Assembly (NCBI GenBank): GCA_902777835.1 | Contig: CACYVC010000035.1 | Location: 1-49,242, forward strand | From: an uncultured Bacteroidales bacterium | GTDB taxonomy: Bacteria; Bacteroidota; Bacteroidia; Bacteroidales; Muribaculaceae | DNA length: 49,242 nt | Direction: 5' to 3' | In this document: positions 18,843 through 28,083 of the stretch, piece by piece | How positions within the stretch are numbered: position 1 is the first letter of the stretch | Layout: each line of letters opens with the position of its first letter | Notes under the pieces: generated by a model | Databases searched by the model: none | What the model was told of the DNA's origin: nothing | Seen by the model: only the letters and a program-made list of their open reading frames with translations | Program-made: the position numbers and the translations under genes

Positions 18843-18978
18843 GTAAATAAAAATCTCAGTGAGAAATTTATCCTATAAAAGTTTGAAGAAAAAATATTTG
18901 ACTAGAGTTTTTATTGACAAATAACAGAAAATGCGGCGTGTTTTTCGGTTTTCTCGTGGATATTTCGCCAAAAATTAT

Positions 18979-18986
18979 TAACTTTG
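18979..18986 (+). promoter_or_regulatory. -7 element for parC
   Basis: TAACTTTG matches TAnnTTTG. The predicted start near 18993 falls well before ATG 19043 and at the in-frame TTG at 18995, which argues that 19043 is the true start. Confidence 0.6.
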
Positions 18987-19042
18987 CCGATTAATTGCTA
19001 CTGTTGCAGTTATTTCACTCTGAAAAAGCCACAAAACAAGAT

Positions 19043-21790
19043 ATGACTAACGACGAGAATAATCTTAATCAGAACAACGTCGAGGAGACTCCACAGCAAG
19101 ACAATACAGGAGCTCCTGAGGCTGCTGGAATGCCCGAGGTAAACGAGGCTGGCGATACACGTGTCACGCATCAAAATCCCAAGGACAAGAAATTGCGCCT
19201 CTCTGGAATGTATGAGAATTGGTTTATCGACTATGCCAGCTATGTTATTTTGGAACGTGCCATTCCGCACATCGAGGACGGACTAAAACCCGTGCAGCGA
19301 CGCATCCTCCACGTGATGAAGGAGAGCGACGATGGTCATTACACTAAGGTTGCTGGTATAGTGGGCGACACTATGCACTATCACCCACATGGCGACGCTT
19401 CCATTGGCGACGCGCTGGTACAGTTGGGACAGAAGGAACTGCTCATCGACACCCAAGGAAACTGGGGTAACATCCTCACTGGCGACGGGGCTGCAGCCCC
19501 TCGTTATATCGAGGCAAGGCTTAGCGAGTTTGCCCTCGAGGTTGCTTTCGACAGCAAGGTCACCGACTGGACTCTGAGCTACGATGGCCGCAACCGTGAA
19601 CCCATCACACTGCCAGTGAAATTCCCACTACTGTTGGCGCAAGGCGCTGAGGGTATCGCTGTGGGTCTGTCATGCAAAATTTTGCCTCACAACTTCAACG
19701 AGATACTTGATGCAGCTGTTGCCTACCTCAAGGGCGAGGAGTTCCAGCTATATCCCGACTTCCCTACTGGCGGATATGTGGATGTAAACAACTACCGCGA
19801 CGGCGAGCGTGGTGGTAGTGTGAGGGTTCGCACCAAGATAGAGAAGGTCGATAACAAGACCCTTCTTGTCAAGGATTTGCCTTATGGCAAGACGACTAGC
19901 ACGCTCATCGACTCCATTTTGCGTGCTGCCGAGAAGGGGAAGATAAAAATCAAGAAGGTGGAGGACAACACATCCTCGACTGCCGAGATTATAGTAACCC
20001 TGCAGCCTGGCACCTCAAGCGACAAGGCTATTGACGCCCTTTACGCCTTCAGCGACTGCGAAACTAGTATTTCGCCAAACATCTGTGTAATCAAGGATGA
20101 GAAGCCACAGTTCCTCACTGCAACTCATTTGCTTCAGTTCAGTGTTGATCACACGAAGGACATTCTCAAAAAAGAGCTTGAGATTCAGCGTCTCGACACT
20201 ATGGAGTCGCTGTTCTTTGCCTCACTCGAAAAAATCTTCATTGAGGAACGCATCTATAAAGATAGGGGATATGAGCAGGCTAAAGACGAGGATGCTGCAG
20301 TTAACCACATTGACAAGCGTTTGGAACCGTTCAAGCCACAGTTCTACCGCGCCATTACCCGCGACGATATACTGCGCCTGATGGAAATCAAGATGAAGCG
20401 CATTGTCAAGTTCAACAGTGACAAGGCCGACAATTACATCGCCATGCTCAATGAGCGCCTTGCCGATATAGACTACAAACTCGCGCATCTTGTGGAGCAC
20501 ACCATCAACTGGTATGAGAACCTGAAGAAGAAATATGGTCACTTGCATCCTCGCAAGACCACCATTCGCGACTTCGACACCATCGTAGCCAGCAAGGTTG
20601 CTGAAGCCAACGAAAAACTCTATATCAACCGTCAGGAGGGATTTATTGGCACTTCTCTCAAGAAGGATGAATTCATCTGCAACTGCAGCGACATTGACGA
20701 TATCATCATCTTCTATAAGGACGGTAAATACAAGGTTATAAAGGTTGCCGAGAAGATATATGTGGGCAAGAACGTGATGTATGTGGCAGTGTATAAGCGC
20801 AACGACACTCGCACCATCTTCAATGCTCTATATACCGATGGACGTGGTGGCACTACCTATATGAAACGATTTGCTGTGACTGGCGTCACCCGTGACAAGG
20901 AATATGACATCACTCAAGGCAAGCCTGGGTCAAAAATTGTGTGGTTCACTGTAAACCCCAATGGAGAGGCCGAAGTGCTGCGCATCACGCTTAAGCCCAA
21001 GAAGCATCTTAGGGTGCTGCAGTTTGACGTGGACCTTGCCGACCTTGCCATCAAGGGTCGCACGGCGCGTGGCAACATGGTGACCAAGAACGAGATTCAC
21101 CGCATCTCTCTCAAGGAGCAAGGTCGCTCCACACTGGGTGACCGCGAGGTGTGGTTCGACCAGGATATTCTGCGCCTCAACTATGAGGGGCATGGAATAT
21201 CGCTAGGCAAGTTTGGCGGAGATGACCGTGTTCTCGTGATAATGAAGAACGGCGATTTCTACACTACAACCAGTGAGGCGACCAACCATTACGAGGAAGG
21301 CATTCTGAGGATTATGAAATATGATGCTGGTATGGTATGGACCGCCATCCTCAATGATGCCGACCAGGGATATGTCTATCTCAAGCGTTTCACGCTCGAC
21401 GACAATAACAAGAAACAGCGCATGATAGGCGAGAACCCCGAATCTACGCTCATCCTCTTGACTAACGAAAAATATCCTCGCTTTGAGGTGAAATTTGGAG
21501 GTGATGACAGTTTCCGTGAGAACCTTATCGTTGATGGTGAGGAGTTCATTGCTGTCAAGAGTTTCCATGCCAAGGGCAAACGACTCACCAACTATAATGT
21601 GGAAACAGTCACCGAATTGGAACCACGCATTGTGGAGGAAGAAGTTCCACAAGAAGGCGAGGAACCTGTGAGCGAAGAAGGCGAAGTGTTCAGCGACGAC
21701 ATCAGCCAGCAGGAAGTGCTTGATAAACTCACAGGACAGACTCGACTCTTTGAAGACGAAGAACCCTCAGAACTGAAAACTGAAAACTGA
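19043..21790 (+). CDS. parC: DNA topoisomerase IV subunit A (GyrA/ParC family)
   Basis: This is the breaking-rejoining subunit of topoisomerase IV, which decatenates daughter chromosomes. From ATG 19043 it has 915 residues. The N-terminus is acidic and Asn/Gln-rich (about 1-50), a Bacteroidales feature. Conserved blocks follow: YASYVILERAIPHIEDGLKP, VAGIVGDTMHYHPHGDASI and GDGAAAPRYIEARLS, whose Tyr is the DNA-linking residue. Beta-propeller repeats fill the C-terminal third and a Glu-rich tail ends it. The upstream TTG at 18995 is rejected because it overlaps the predicted transcription start. The DUF3316 gene follows one base later. Confidence 0.93.
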   Translation: MTNDENNLNQNNVEETPQQDNTGAPEAAGMPEVNEAGDTRVTHQNPKDKKLRLSGMYENWFIDYASYVILERAIPHIEDGLKPVQRRILHVMKESDDGHYTKVAGIVGDTMHYHPHGDASIGDALVQLGQKELLIDTQGNWGNILTGDGAAAPRYIEARLSEFALEVAFDSKVTDWTLSYDGRNREPITLPVKFPLLLAQGAEGIAVGLSCKILPHNFNEILDAAVAYLKGEEFQLYPDFPTGGYVDVNNYRDGERGGSVRVRTKIEKVDNKTLLVKDLPYGKTTSTLIDSILRAAEKGKIKIKKVEDNTSSTAEIIVTLQPGTSSDKAIDALYAFSDCETSISPNICVIKDEKPQFLTATHLLQFSVDHTKDILKKELEIQRLDTMESLFFASLEKIFIEERIYKDRGYEQAKDEDAAVNHIDKRLEPFKPQFYRAITRDDILRLMEIKMKRIVKFNSDKADNYIAMLNERLADIDYKLAHLVEHTINWYENLKKKYGHLHPRKTTIRDFDTIVASKVAEANEKLYINRQEGFIGTSLKKDEFICNCSDIDDIIIFYKDGKYKVIKVAEKIYVGKNVMYVAVYKRNDTRTIFNALYTDGRGGTTYMKRFAVTGVTRDKEYDITQGKPGSKIVWFTVNPNGEAEVLRITLKPKKHLRVLQFDVDLADLAIKGRTARGNMVTKNEIHRISLKEQGRSTLGDREVWFDQDILRLNYEGHGISLGKFGGDDRVLVIMKNGDFYTTTSEATNHYEEGILRIMKYDAGMVWTAILNDADQGYVYLKRFTLDDNNKKQRMIGENPESTLILLTNEKYPRFEVKFGGDDSFRENLIVDGEEFIAVKSFHAKGKRLTNYNVETVTELEPRIVEEEVPQEGEEPVSEEGEVFSDDISQQEVLDKLTGQTRLFEDEEPSELKTEN

Positions 21791-21791
21791 A

Positions 21792-22667
21792 ATGACACGC
21801 AAGGTTGACATACGGTTTCTTATTGTCATGCTTTTAGTGGCATGTGGTTGGCAGTGCGCGCTGGCGCAGGACAGCGACGAGAAACCCTTGCGGCCTGTAG
21901 CAACTGTAATTTCGGCCCAATATGGCCACGCTTCGTTGCTCGACACCTACCTCTCGTCAGTGAGATATGGCGGGCATGCCATGTCAATAAACTACGAAGC
22001 GCAGCAGGCTACAAGTTTTGCACCTGAGAGCTGGACTAGGCAACTCAGTGTAGGCGTTGACTACGATTACACTCACAATCCTGCCGGCAACCACACCTTG
22101 CATTCGCTTATGGTCGATGGCAGGTGGGGAATGATGCACCGCTGGAAAGATGTGTTTACTTCTGGCCTTCAGTTCCAGCTTGGCGGTGCCACTCAACTGC
22201 GTGGCGGTGTCCTATATAACGCCAATAACAGCAATAATGTGGTCTCGGCTCGCATAAACTGGAACGTGGGACTTTTGGGACAAGCCATCTACAACACTCA
22301 CATCAAACGACTGCCCATCACCGTGCGCTATCAAGCTGCGCTACCAGTGGTGGGCGTGTTTTTTGCCCCTGATTATGACGAGGCATATTATGAGATTTAT
22401 CTAGGCAACCATAGCAATCTTGCCCATTTTGGTTGGTGGGGCAACCGTTTCGACCTCGACCACATGCTCTCGGCCGACCTGCATCTGGGAAACACCATTC
22501 TCAGGATTGGTTACCGCAACAGAGTGAGCACGTCGTGGATCAACAACATCAGCACTCGCGACATGACGCACTACATCGTGATAGGTCTTGGCGGAGAGTT
22601 CTTGAATATTGGTGCCAAGAACAGAAATAAGTTGAACAACAAGGTAATATCGTCGGTTTATCAATGA
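21792..22667 (+). CDS. Exported DUF3316-like protein
   Basis: The 291-residue protein has a signal peptide (FLIVMLLVACGWQCALAQ; cleavage after ALA, residue 25). The mature part is beta-rich with alternating aromatic residues, as in a small outer-membrane or periplasmic barrel. I assign it to DUF3316 from its general pattern (IYNTHIKRLPITVRYQ, followed by LPVVGVFFAPDYDEAYYEIY). Function is unknown. It starts one base after parC, and its stop overlaps the S41 peptidase start as ATGA, so translation of the two is coupled. Confidence 0.65.
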   Translation: MTRKVDIRFLIVMLLVACGWQCALAQDSDEKPLRPVATVISAQYGHASLLDTYLSSVRYGGHAMSINYEAQQATSFAPESWTRQLSVGVDYDYTHNPAGNHTLHSLMVDGRWGMMHRWKDVFTSGLQFQLGGATQLRGGVLYNANNSNNVVSARINWNVGLLGQAIYNTHIKRLPITVRYQAALPVVGVFFAPDYDEAYYEIYLGNHSNLAHFGWWGNRFDLDHMLSADLHLGNTILRIGYRNRVSTSWINNISTRDMTHYIVIGLGGEFLNIGAKNRNKLNNKVISSVYQ

Positions 22668-23677
22668 AACGCTGGTTGAATATATTGCTGCTCATTTTTG
22701 CGCTGCTACCTCTCGCGGCGTGTCATGAGGAGGTGGAGTGGAAAGATAACCCATACGGAAACTTTGATGCCTTGTGGACAATCCTCGATGAACACTATTG
22801 CTTCTTTGCCTACAAGGATATCGACTGGCAGGAAGTGCGCTCCCGCTATCGCAGCAGGATTTCTAAAGATATAACTAGCCGTGAACTCTTCGATCTGTGC
22901 AGCGAGATGCTCAAGGAACTCCAGGACGGTCATGTAAACCTTGTTTCGTCCTACGACGTGTCGCGATACTGGATTTGGGAACAATATCCTGAAAATTACA
23001 ACGAGCGACTCATCGATGAACATTACCTCAACTTCAACTACCGCCGAGCATCAGGCATTAAATATCAAATTCTGTCGAACAACTATGCCTATATGTACTA
23101 TGGTGACTTCTCTAGTGGCGTGGGTGACGGAAACCTTGATGTGGTGCTTAACGATCTGGCGCCAAGCGACGGACTGATTATCGACGTGAGAAATAATGGT
23201 GGAGGGTATCTCACTAACGTCGAGACGCTGGTGGGTCGCTTCATCGACGAGCGCATCTATGCCGGCTCCATTCAGCACAAGACAGGGAAGGGACATAATG
23301 AATTTTCCGAACCTTTTAAATACTATTTTGAGCCAGCGCGAGGACGCGTGCACTACAACAAGCCTATTGTAGTGCTTGCAAATAGGGGATCGTTCAGCGC
23401 TACAAACAATTTTGTCTCTATCATGAAGTCGCTTCCCAATGTTACCGTGGTGGGCGACACTACGGGTGGCGGATGCGGACTGCCATTTACCAGTGAGTTG
23501 CCAAATGGCTGGAGCATACGTTTCTCGGCAGCACCAATCACTGGTCCAGATGGAAAACTTACTGAATTTGGTGTGGAGCCCGATGTCAAGGTCGATATGA
23601 CCGAAGCCGACATGGCACAGGGCAAGGACACCATCCTTGAGACTGCTTTTGAAATATTGAAACATAAACGTAGTTGA
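22664..23677 (+). CDS. S41-family peptidase lipoprotein
   Basis: The 337-residue protein starts with a lipoprotein signal peptide (ILLLIFALLPLAAC, lipobox Cys at about residue 20). The tail-specific-protease core is clear: DGLIIDVRNNGGGYLTNVE near 167-185, and VLANRGSFSATNNFVS near 238-253, with the Ser of GSFSA as nucleophile. The later TTGGGCGLP block lacks the Gly-Lys-Gly Lys of classical Ctp proteases, so it is closer to the tricorn-like subgroup. No PDZ domain is obvious. It probably cleaves envelope proteins or peptides; the substrate is unknown. trmO follows five bases after its stop. Confidence 0.82.
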   Translation: MKRWLNILLLIFALLPLAACHEEVEWKDNPYGNFDALWTILDEHYCFFAYKDIDWQEVRSRYRSRISKDITSRELFDLCSEMLKELQDGHVNLVSSYDVSRYWIWEQYPENYNERLIDEHYLNFNYRRASGIKYQILSNNYAYMYYGDFSSGVGDGNLDVVLNDLAPSDGLIIDVRNNGGGYLTNVETLVGRFIDERIYAGSIQHKTGKGHNEFSEPFKYYFEPARGRVHYNKPIVVLANRGSFSATNNFVSIMKSLPNVTVVGDTTGGGCGLPFTSELPNGWSIRFSAAPITGPDGKLTEFGVEPDVKVDMTEADMAQGKDTILETAFEILKHKRS

Positions 23678-23682
23678 GCATT

Positions 23683-24351
23683 ATGGAAATCACCCCCATC
23701 GCCACATTCCACTCGCCATTTAAGGAGAAGTTTGGCATTCCGCGTCAAAGTGGGATTGTGAGCGCTCTGGAGGGAACAATAGTGCTTGAGCCACAGTTCC
23801 GAAACCCCGATAGTCTTAGGGGGCTTGACGAGTTTGACTATATATGGCTAATCTGGGAATTTTCGGCCAATAAACACTCTGCCACATCGCCCACGGTGCG
23901 TCCACCACGTTTGGGTGGCAACACTCGTATTGGGGTATTTGCCACACGCTCACCCTACCGCCACAATCGTTTAGGACTCTCGGCAGTGAAGCTCATGAAT
24001 GTAGAGCTTGATACCCCGCAAGGCCCTGTGATTCATGTTTCTGGTGCCGACTTGATGGATGGCACACCCATCTATGACATAAAACCCTATATCGCCTACG
24101 CTGATGCTTATCCCGAGGCTCGCTGTGGATTTGTTGATAGCAACAACTGGCAAGTTCTCGACATAGATATTCCTGATGATATAGCGCAACAGTTCTCGCC
24201 CAAGCAGCTCGACGCTTTGCGGCAGACTCTTGCCTTAGACCCTCGACCTCACTACCACGACGACCCAACAAAGGTTTACGGTATGAGGTTCGGCAACTAC
24301 GACATCCATTTTACCGTTGATGGAAAAAAACTGAAAGTAATTGATGTATAA
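23683..24351 (+). CDS. trmO: tRNA (N6-threonylcarbamoyladenosine37-N6)-methyltransferase TrmO
   Basis: TrmO (YaeB/TsaA) methylates t6A37 in certain threonine tRNAs. From ATG 23683 it has 222 residues. Visible blocks are ITPIATFHSPFKEKFGIPRQ, LRGLDEFDYIWLIWEF, PPRLGGNTRIGVFATRSPYR and LDIKPY-like YDIKPYIAYADAYP, which bind S-adenosylmethionine within a beta-barrel. A TTG at 23674 would overlap the preceding stop and is not preferred. The nucleoside kinase gene starts 20 bases later. Confidence 0.9.
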   Translation: MEITPIATFHSPFKEKFGIPRQSGIVSALEGTIVLEPQFRNPDSLRGLDEFDYIWLIWEFSANKHSATSPTVRPPRLGGNTRIGVFATRSPYRHNRLGLSAVKLMNVELDTPQGPVIHVSGADLMDGTPIYDIKPYIAYADAYPEARCGFVDSNNWQVLDIDIPDDIAQQFSPKQLDALRQTLALDPRPHYHDDPTKVYGMRFGNYDIHFTVDGKKLKVIDV

Positions 24352-24371
24352 AATATAAAAATTTGCTCCCC

Positions 24372-26057
24372 ATGTTACAAATCCGATGTAAAAACAACAA
24401 TGCGACAAAAGAATTTCCGGAGGGAACGTCGCTACTAGAAGTGTACAAGGCTTTTGCCGATGACCTCAATTTTAAGTATCCTGTGGTCTCGGCTAAGGTG
24501 AACAATGCCTCACAGGGGCTCAAGTTCAAACTCTTCCAGAACCGTGATGTTGAGTTTATGGATGCGCGCCGTGGCTCAGGTTTCAGGGTTTATGTGCGTT
24601 CGCTGTGCTTTGTGCTCTACAAGGCTACAACCGACACCTGCCCAGATAGCAAACTATTTATAGAGCACCCCATCTCGGGTGGATATTACTGCAACCTTCG
24701 CAAGAAAAGTGGTGAGCCAGTCACCGACGAAGACATTGAGCGCATTAAGGCTCGCATGCATGAGATTATCGATAACGACATGGTGTTCCACCGCCATGAG
24801 GCGACAACCGAACAAGCCATCAAAGTTTTCGCTGAGCGCGGTTTTGCCGACAAAGTAAAGCTATTGGAGTCAAGCGGACAAATCTACAGCGACTACTTCA
24901 CACTGGAAGATACGGCAGACTACTTCTATGGACCACTCTTGCCATCGGCGGGGTATATTAAAGTTTGGGATGTAATAAAGTATAAAGACGGTTTGCTGCT
25001 GCGTGTTCACGATTGGGATAACCCCACAAAGCTTTCGCCCATGCGTGATATGCCTCGCACCTTCGAGATGTTTGCTGAGAAAGTGCACTGGGATGTGATT
25101 ATGCGTCAGTCTAATGCCGGTGACGTAAACAAGGCGATTCTTAATGGCTATGCGTCAGAGCTCATACAGGTGAGCGAGGCATTACAGGAGAAAAAGATTG
25201 TGCAGATTGCCGAGGAAATCAACCGCCGCTTCCGTGACAAGGAGAATCCCATCCGCTTAGTTCTCATCACAGGGCCATCAAGTTCGGGAAAAACCACATT
25301 CTGCAAACGTCTTTCTATCCAGCTGCTGGCGTGTGGCTTGCGTCCTCTGTCGTTCTCTACCGACGACTACTTTGTTAATCGTGAGGACACTCCGCTTCTG
25401 CCTAATGGTGACTACGATTTCGATAACATCAAGGCGGTGGATTGCGAACTCCTTGAAGATCATCTTACACGACTAATGAATGGTGAGCGTGTAGAGATTC
25501 CTGAATTTAACTTTGTGACTGGAAAGAGGGAGTTTAACGGCAAGAAACTTAAACTCAAGAACGATACTGTGCTCATTATAGAGGGTATTCACGCCCTTAA
25601 CCCAATGCTTACAGAGCGCATCCCTGATGACAAGAAGTTTAAGGTGTACATCTCTACCCTTACTAGTATTTCACTCGACGACCACAACTGGGTGCCCACC
25701 AGCGACAACCGCCTGCTGCGTCGCATCATTCGCGACTACAACAAGGGGGCATTCAGCGCAACTGAGACCATCAGCCACTGGAAGAATGTGTGTGAATCGG
25801 AGGAAAAGTGGATTGCGCCCTATCAGGAAAATGCCGACATGATGTTCAACTCGGCGCTTAATATTGAGTTTGCTGTGCTGCGACCATTTGCTGAGCTTAT
25901 CCTTTCTACAGTACCAAAAAACTGCCCGGAATATTCCGAAGCGCACCGCCTGCTCAAGTTTATTCACTACTTTATTCCTGTTGATGACAAGGAAATCCCG
26001 CCCACAAGCATTATGCGTGAGTTCCTCGGTGGATCGAGCTTTAAGTATAAGAGGTGA
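24372..26057 (+). CDS. Nucleoside (uridine-type) kinase with threonyl-tRNA-synthetase-like N-terminus
   Basis: From ATG 24372 the protein has 561 residues. Residues 1-60 form a TGS-like ubiquitin fold (FPEGTSLLEVYKAF). Residues 80-200 resemble the threonyl-tRNA synthetase second additional domain (FIEHPISGGYYCNL). The C-terminal half is a phosphoribulokinase/uridine-kinase domain with a P-loop (ITGPSSSGKTTFCKRL, about 297-312) and STDDYFVNREDTPLLPNG. This fusion is widespread in Bacteroidetes, Firmicutes and Thermotoga and annotated as nucleoside kinase; the exact substrate is uncertain. The upstream TTG at 24363 is not favoured. Confidence 0.88.
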   Translation: MLQIRCKNNNATKEFPEGTSLLEVYKAFADDLNFKYPVVSAKVNNASQGLKFKLFQNRDVEFMDARRGSGFRVYVRSLCFVLYKATTDTCPDSKLFIEHPISGGYYCNLRKKSGEPVTDEDIERIKARMHEIIDNDMVFHRHEATTEQAIKVFAERGFADKVKLLESSGQIYSDYFTLEDTADYFYGPLLPSAGYIKVWDVIKYKDGLLLRVHDWDNPTKLSPMRDMPRTFEMFAEKVHWDVIMRQSNAGDVNKAILNGYASELIQVSEALQEKKIVQIAEEINRRFRDKENPIRLVLITGPSSSGKTTFCKRLSIQLLACGLRPLSFSTDDYFVNREDTPLLPNGDYDFDNIKAVDCELLEDHLTRLMNGERVEIPEFNFVTGKREFNGKKLKLKNDTVLIIEGIHALNPMLTERIPDDKKFKVYISTLTSISLDDHNWVPTSDNRLLRRIIRDYNKGAFSATETISHWKNVCESEEKWIAPYQENADMMFNSALNIEFAVLRPFAELILSTVPKNCPEYSEAHRLLKFIHYFIPVDDKEIPPTSIMREFLGGSSFKYKR

Positions 26058-26060
26058 TAA

Positions 26061-26195
26061 TAGTTCACAGTTCATAGTTCACAGTTCATAGTTGAGAGGG
26101 AAGAGTTGAGAGTTCACAGTTCACAGTTCATAGTTCCCGATCCCCGATCTCTGATCCCCGATCCTCGACCTCCGACCTCCGATCCTCGATTCAGT
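26061..26195. repeat. Short-unit intergenic repeats (AGTTCAYAGTTCA and CCGATCCY)
   Basis: The first block (26062-26135) repeats AGTTCACAGTTCATAGTT-like units with an inserted AGTTGAGAG segment. The second block (26136-26190) repeats CCGATCCC, CTGATCC and TCCGACC units. Neither contains a frame. The first unit recurs at 30604-30634, and a related TAACTC unit at 43865-43900. Confidence 0.75.
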
Positions 26196-26241
26196 TCACA
26201 ATGTGTGATTAGTTAATTCATATAATTACCTATTCTTAGTG

Positions 26242-26273
26242 ATTGTCTATTGTTCCAGAAAACAGTAATTTTG
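26242..26273 (+). promoter_or_regulatory. Promoter of the secreted protein gene at 26388
   Basis: TAATTTTG at 26266-26273 is the -7 element and ATTGT at 26242-26246 the -33 region. The leader before the ATG at 26388 is about 108 bases and AT-rich. Confidence 0.6.
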
Positions 26274-26387
26274 CATTCTGAAAAATAAGATATCTTGTAG
26301 ATAAACTATAGTGTTGAAATTTAGTGTTTTGTCACAAATAGATATTTAATAATATATTATTTATTAACCATTTAATCGTTTTATATT

Positions 26388-27593
26388 ATGAAGAAATTTT
26401 ACATGATTCTTGCAGCGATTGCTGCTTTTGCTATTAGTGCTCAGGCTCAGAATGTGGGCACTATCAACGTGGGCGACTGGGAAGACTCCTTCCTCTACAA
26501 TGGCTCTTATTTTGACATGGCACCAACTAACTTCTATCTGGCTCACACCGGAACTCAGATGATTTATACTCCCGACTTGCTCTCCGACCTCGATGGCAAG
26601 CAGAACGTGAAAATCACTGGACTGAAGTTCAAGTTCTACGATGAGACCTTTGAGGAGATTGTTCGCAACACTAAGGTTTATCTCCAGGAGATTGATGCCA
26701 CTGAGTTCGCCTTAAATGACGATGGCATAAAGCAGTTCTTTGAGTTTGGCGAGCCAGTTTATGAGGTTCAGTTAACCATCGACATGCTGGAGTACTATGG
26801 TGAGGATTGTACTCTTGAGTTCCCTGTAGATTTCAACTTTACCCCTGGCAAGAGCCTGCTCGTGACCATCGTCTTCGACGCCGAGGATGACGACAACTGC
26901 ACCATGGGCAGCGACTATGCTTCCTTCTACACCTCGGGCATCGGCGGCAAGGCTATGACCTACACCGACAATTGGGAGAGCTTCATCGACTATGCCCTGG
27001 GTAATGACTGGCCCAATGCTACCGCTATGCTGGGCTGCGGCACCAACGTTGAGCTTCCTGTTACCGAGATTTCTTACACCTATGAGGATGAGCAGCCTGT
27101 AGTAGAGGAAGGTTTCTTCTTGGTAGGTGACTTCAACGACTGGAACCAGACCGCTGAGGGTGGTCGCCTAGCGTTTGACGAGAACGATAAGATCGAAGGT
27201 CTTGAACTCTGGGCCGGTGAGGAATTCAAGGTTATTGCTTTCGACGAAGATGGCACAATCTGGTTCGGTGGCCAAGACGATAACAATGTTGGCTACTTCT
27301 TGCTCAACAACGACCTCATGGGCCAGGGCATCATGTGCGTTGAAGGTGATAACGGTGCAAACTTCCGCGTTGAAGAGGCTGGCACTTACAACATTCAGCT
27401 GGATGTTCTGAGAGACTTTGGTGGTGCAGTTTTGATGACTGTCACCAAGGAGGACCCAAGTGCAATCAGCACCGTTGGTGTTGACATTAAAGCCGACAAC
27501 GCTTACTACAACCTGATGGGTGTTAAGTACAACAGCATGCCAACTGTTCCTGGCATCTACATCCACAACGGTAAGAAAGTTGTGATTAAATAA
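26388..27593 (+). CDS. Secreted protein with SusE/F-like module and type-IX-like C-terminal tail
   Basis: The 401-residue protein has a signal peptide (MILAAIAAFAISAQAQ, about residues 6-21). An acidic beta-sandwich region (about 22-235) follows. A second module begins at EGFFLVGDFNDWNQ (about 240-360) and resembles starch-binding or SusE/F-like carbohydrate modules. The C-terminus is YYNLMGVKY...PGIYIHNGKKVVIK, the short form of tail carried by type IX secretion substrates in Prevotella-like bacteria. It is probably displayed on or released from the cell. The ligand is not known. A strong terminator lies about 180 bases downstream. Confidence 0.65.
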   Translation: MKKFYMILAAIAAFAISAQAQNVGTINVGDWEDSFLYNGSYFDMAPTNFYLAHTGTQMIYTPDLLSDLDGKQNVKITGLKFKFYDETFEEIVRNTKVYLQEIDATEFALNDDGIKQFFEFGEPVYEVQLTIDMLEYYGEDCTLEFPVDFNFTPGKSLLVTIVFDAEDDDNCTMGSDYASFYTSGIGGKAMTYTDNWESFIDYALGNDWPNATAMLGCGTNVELPVTEISYTYEDEQPVVEEGFFLVGDFNDWNQTAEGGRLAFDENDKIEGLELWAGEEFKVIAFDEDGTIWFGGQDDNNVGYFLLNNDLMGQGIMCVEGDNGANFRVEEAGTYNIQLDVLRDFGGAVLMTVTKEDPSAISTVGVDIKADNAYYNLMGVKYNSMPTVPGIYIHNGKKVVIK

Positions 27594-27614
27594 AATGCTC
27601 ACGCTCGCAAAAAT

Positions 27615-27716
27615 TGAGCAAGCTCATCCTTTGTCTCGCTTAATTGCATTTTTAAATGAGAGCAGAACTGAGCTCGCTCAAGTTATGCCGAACGTGAACA
27701 ACTTCGAGCGAAGCTC
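27615..27716. repeat. Cluster of three perfect mini-hairpins after the secreted protein gene
   Basis: TGAGC-AA-GCTCA (27615-27626), TGAGC-TC-GCTCA (27669-27680) and GAGC-GAA-GCTC (27706-27716) are three tiny perfect stems sharing the GAGC/GCTC arms. They lie in a gene-free stretch before the terminator. Confidence 0.7.
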
Positions 27717-27774
27717 AACATTATCATTAAATGAAATGCTAGTGAAGTAAACTTATCACAAGTTTTTACAACAC

Positions 27775-27812
27775 AATTCCCCGCGTGGCACTTGCTGCGC
27801 GGGGAATTTTTT
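27775..27812 (+). terminator. Terminator downstream of the 26388 gene
   Basis: AATTCCCCGCG (27775-27785) pairs with CGCGGGGAATT (27798-27808), followed by a T-run. The stem is GC-rich and perfect. No gene lies between it and the stop at 27593. Confidence 0.85.
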
Positions 27813-27995
27813 GCCTTATAGAGTCTTGTGGGCTCTTCGCTTAAAATTGAATTAAAAATATAATTCCTACGAATCTTTTTGTTTATCAACGTATTAACTT
27901 GTCTAAACACTCAGAAAATCAGTTGTTAAAAAAAACGTAGGCAAGGTGCTGTGTTTTGCATATTAAGGTTATTTTTAAATTATTAGGGTGTTTTC

Positions 27996-28026
27996 TTTGT
28001 TAAGTTTAGTATTTTCCCTATTTTTG
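27996..28026 (+). promoter_or_regulatory. Promoter of the BspA-type gene
   Basis: TTTG at 27996-27999 and TATTTTTG at 28019-28026 match the -33/-7 consensus with exactly 19 bases between. The predicted start near 28033 leaves about 50 bases before ATG 28084. It also shows that the GTG at 27988 cannot be the true start. Confidence 0.8.
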
Positions 28027-28083
28027 CAAACAGATGACTTAAACCTAATGCAAAAACACACAGATCAATCAAATTTAAACTAT

